Shown piece after piece: positions 47,875-50,000 of a stretch of DNA of 50,000 bases. Numbering within the stretch: the stretch's first letter is position 1; each line of letters opens with the position of its first letter. The position numbers and the translations under genes were made by a program. Source of the stretch: Prorocentrum cordatum (taxonomy: Eukaryota > Sar > Dinophyceae > Prorocentrales > Prorocentraceae); the NCBI GenBank assembly GCA_963575745.1, contig CAUYUJ010017660.1, positions 215,001-265,000 of the forward strand. The letters run 5' to 3'. The notes beneath the pieces were generated by a model, which was not told the DNA's origin, ran no database searches, and saw only the letters and a program-made list of their open reading frames with translations.

Positions 47875-48365
47875 ATTTGATGTGTGGTTTGCTGCTGCAG
47901 AGACTGCCGCGCGAATCCTCTGAACATCATGTGTGCACTGGTGCGGAATTAACGAATGACGTTCATCATGATCGGGGCAAGGCCTTTCGTTCGACATCGG
48001 AGTGGACCGGGTATTGGGTAGATACGAGGAGTGATGATTCTAGTTTGCTGTCGAATTGCCCGGGAGCTGACAGGACATCACCGCCGTCTGCAATCATTGT
48101 CTCCCTCGATCGCACCGCTGCTTTTTTCGTGAGCACGCCTTCCACTTTCATTACTTGCGCTGGTGTAGCACAGTGTCCACGTTTGGTGAGAATTCGATAT
48201 TTATCTAGGTAACGTTTTTGCTTGTGTGTTTTGCTGCTGTAGAGACTGCCGCGCGAAGCCTTCGAACATGGTGTTTGCATGGGGTGTGGGGGTGGACAAC
48301 GACATTCATCCTGATCCGGGCAACGCCCCTCGTTTGAGAGCGACGCGGGTTCAAGTGCTTGGTTG
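47875..48365. repeat. duplicated about 125-bp segment, about 352 bp apart
   Basis: TGTGTGGTTTGCTGCTGCAGAGACTGCCGCGCGAA (47881) is matched by TGTGTGTTTTGCTGCTGTAGAGACTGCCGCGCGAA at about 48233. Both continue through GAACAT..TG, GACATTCATC(C)TGATC and GGGCAA, so the duplication spans about 125 bp with many differences. The second copy can be read as NDIHPDPGN, loosely like the NPGP-type start of some LINE proteins, but no reverse transcriptase follows. Confidence 0.6.
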
Positions 48366-48375
48366 ATGCCAACCA

Positions 48376-48640
48376 AGAATGATGATGGTGATCATCATCA
48401 GCATCATCAGTATCATCATCATCGTCATCCGTATCGTCGTCGTCGTCGTCGCGATCATCACATAATCATCATCGTAATCATCGTCATCATCTTTCTCAGC
48501 ACCGTCATCACTATCGTGATGGTATTCAGCGTCACTATCAGTATCTTCATTCTCATCATCCTCATCATCGTAGACATCACCACCATCACCGTCATCATCG
48601 TCATCATCGTCGTCATCATCCGATTCATCGCCCATCGCCA
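48376..48640. repeat. CAT/TCATCG microsatellite
   Basis: CATCATCAT with CGT and TAT interruptions for about 265 bp. It is the reverse-complement type of the GAT/ATG arrays at 34851-35315 and 48875-49395. Confidence 0.93.
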
Positions 48641-48874
48641 TCCAGCTCTTCCGAGTGCCTCAGTGGCACAGCGCAGTTCGCGTGCGGCTCCCCTGCCATT
48701 TTTGGCTCCTCCGCGCGTGGCCTCAGAGGGAGCTTCCCCTCCTTCGCCCATCTTACCCAGCGGTACTCAACACTTGCAAATGGTTGGGTCATTCACGAGG
48801 GTATTTGTTATGACCCGTGCGTGGCCACATAGCGAGGGAGGAGGAGGAAGAGGAAGAGGATACCGGAGGAGAGG
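48641..48874. other. spacer between opposite CAT and ATG microsatellites
   Basis: About 230 bp of unique DNA. It contains CAAATGGTTGGGTC (about 48778), similar to CATATGGTTGGGTCCTTCGC near 14350. No gene. Confidence 0.5.
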
Positions 48875-48878
48875 GCAC

Positions 48879-48912
<34 letters not shown>

Positions 48913-49395
48913 CTGATGATGATGATGATGATGATGATGCTGATGTTGATGCTGATGATGATGATGATGATGTTGATGTTGATGTTGATGTTGATGCTGA
49001 TAGTGATGGCAATGATGATGACGACGATCATGACAATGACGAAGACGATTGCGAGGACAATGAGCATGATGATGACCATGATGATGATGATGAGGATGAC
49101 GATGATGATGATCATGATGACGACGATGATGACGATGAAGATGATTTTGTCTAAAATTGTGGTGATGGGCTGATGATTGACGTGATGATGATAATCATTG
49201 TGACTGTGACGATTGTGGTGGTGGTGTTGGTGATGATGACGATGATCATGATATTTATGATGATGTTTATGATCGCGACGACGATGATGATGACGATGAT
49301 GCTCATCACGATGATGGTGCTGATCATGCTGCTGATGATACTGATGATGACTGTGATGATGATGGTGATGATGACGATGCGGATGATTATTAATC
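48875..49395. repeat. ATG/GAT trinucleotide microsatellite
   Basis: About 520 bp of GATGATGAT with GTT, GCT, GAC and GGT interruptions, the inverse of the array at 48376-48640. Confidence 0.95.
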
Positions 49396-49434
49396 GCTTC
49401 GCTCATTCCGCCGGCCCATATTGTCGCACCGTTG

Positions 49435-50000
49435 TGGGCTAGCCGAGTTTTGGGGCCTCTTGGGGGCCGTTTTGGGGCCTCTTGGGGCCTCTTTTGGGCC
49501 TCTTGGGCGCCTCTTGGGGCGTCTTGGGGGCCTCTTGGGGGCCTCTTGGGGCCTTTTTGGGGCCTCCTGGGCGCCTTCTGGGGCGGAGGGCTCGATTTTT
49601 CAGTTCTCGGTTCCCCTCTTGAGCCCCTCTTGGGCCCGTCTTGGGGCCTCTTGGTCCGTCTTGGGCGGCACTTGGGCCGTCTTGGGGGCCCTCCTGGGCC
49701 GTTCCGGGGCCGTCTTGGGAGCCTCGTGGGCCGTCTTGGAGCGGTCTTGGGGGCCTCTTGGGCCGTCTTGGAGCGTCCGGAAGCCGAAAAAGCCAGAACG
49801 CAAAAAACATAGAAAAAAACAATGAAAATCAACGATTTTGGCCTCTTGGGGCCCTCTTCGGAGGCCTCTTGGAAGGCCCTTGGGGCGTCTTGGAGGCCTC
49901 TTGGGCTGTCTTGGGGCCCTGTTGGGCGTCTTCGGGCGATCTTTGGCCGTCTCGGGGCCCTCTTGGACCGTCTTGGAGGCTTCTTGGGGACCTCTTGGCC
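49435..50000. repeat. GGCCTCTTGGGG minisatellite
   Basis: Variants of GGGGCCTCTTGG with a 10-15 bp period. A unique island (about 49770-49840, CCGAAAAAGCCAGAACGC) interrupts it, and the array runs off the window. The reverse complement, CCAAGAGGCCCC, is the minisatellite found in the 3' flanks of GAPDH copies 1 and 2. Confidence 0.92.

Overview
The window looks like nuclear DNA of a dinoflagellate, probably a GC-rich free-living or symbiotic type; I cannot name the species. The evidence is a tandem array of near-identical GAPDH genes, convincing genes on one strand only, introns with GC-AG as well as GT-AG borders and AG|G at the junctions, large decayed retroelements, and much of the remaining DNA in mini- and microsatellites. 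No rRNA, tRNA, CRISPR array or bacterial operon is visible.

Layout. 1-2.1 kb: four unrelated short tandem repeats and a perfect 18-bp hairpin. 2.2-13.9 kb: a Helitron-like rolling-circle element. Its main gene appears to encode one giant protein: a C19 ubiquitin-specific protease module, a Q/R-rich repeat linker, a C2H2 zinc finger, a Rep (HUH/Y2) domain and a Pif1-like helicase. Short repeats occur at both ends. 14.3-15.6 kb: a degenerate version of the 90-bp repeat that opens the window. 15.8-23.4 kb: a decayed Ty1/copia-type retroelement carrying a zinc knuckle, protease, C5-methyltransferase-like domain, integrase, reverse transcriptase, RNase H and a hydrophobic tail. 24.1-24.7 kb: a 73-bp tandem repeat. 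26.0-34.1 kb: three GAPDH genes encoding the same 343-residue protein, each with one phase-0 intron of 369, 368 or 367 bp. Copies 2 and 3 lie on an exact 2,280-bp repeat. Copies 1 and 2 are separated by an extra 2.1 kb of satellite DNA. 34.8-35.3 kb: a GAT/ATG microsatellite. 36.3-43.7 kb: a tyrosine-recombinase (DIRS/Ngaro-like) retroelement between 262-bp direct repeats, with two predicted 50-bp introns. 43.7-50 kb: GC-rich repeats, inverted CAT/ATG microsatellites and a GGCCTCTTGG minisatellite.

The only ordinary host genes I can support are the three GAPDH copies, whose protein should be a cytosolic NAD-dependent glycolytic enzyme. The most unusual object is the Helitron-like gene with the ubiquitin-protease front end. 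It is nearly intact, but it has an Arg where the first His of the HUH motif is expected and one unexplained frame change. All reading frames, introns and repeats were read by eye. Domain names rest on motif recognition, not database searches.
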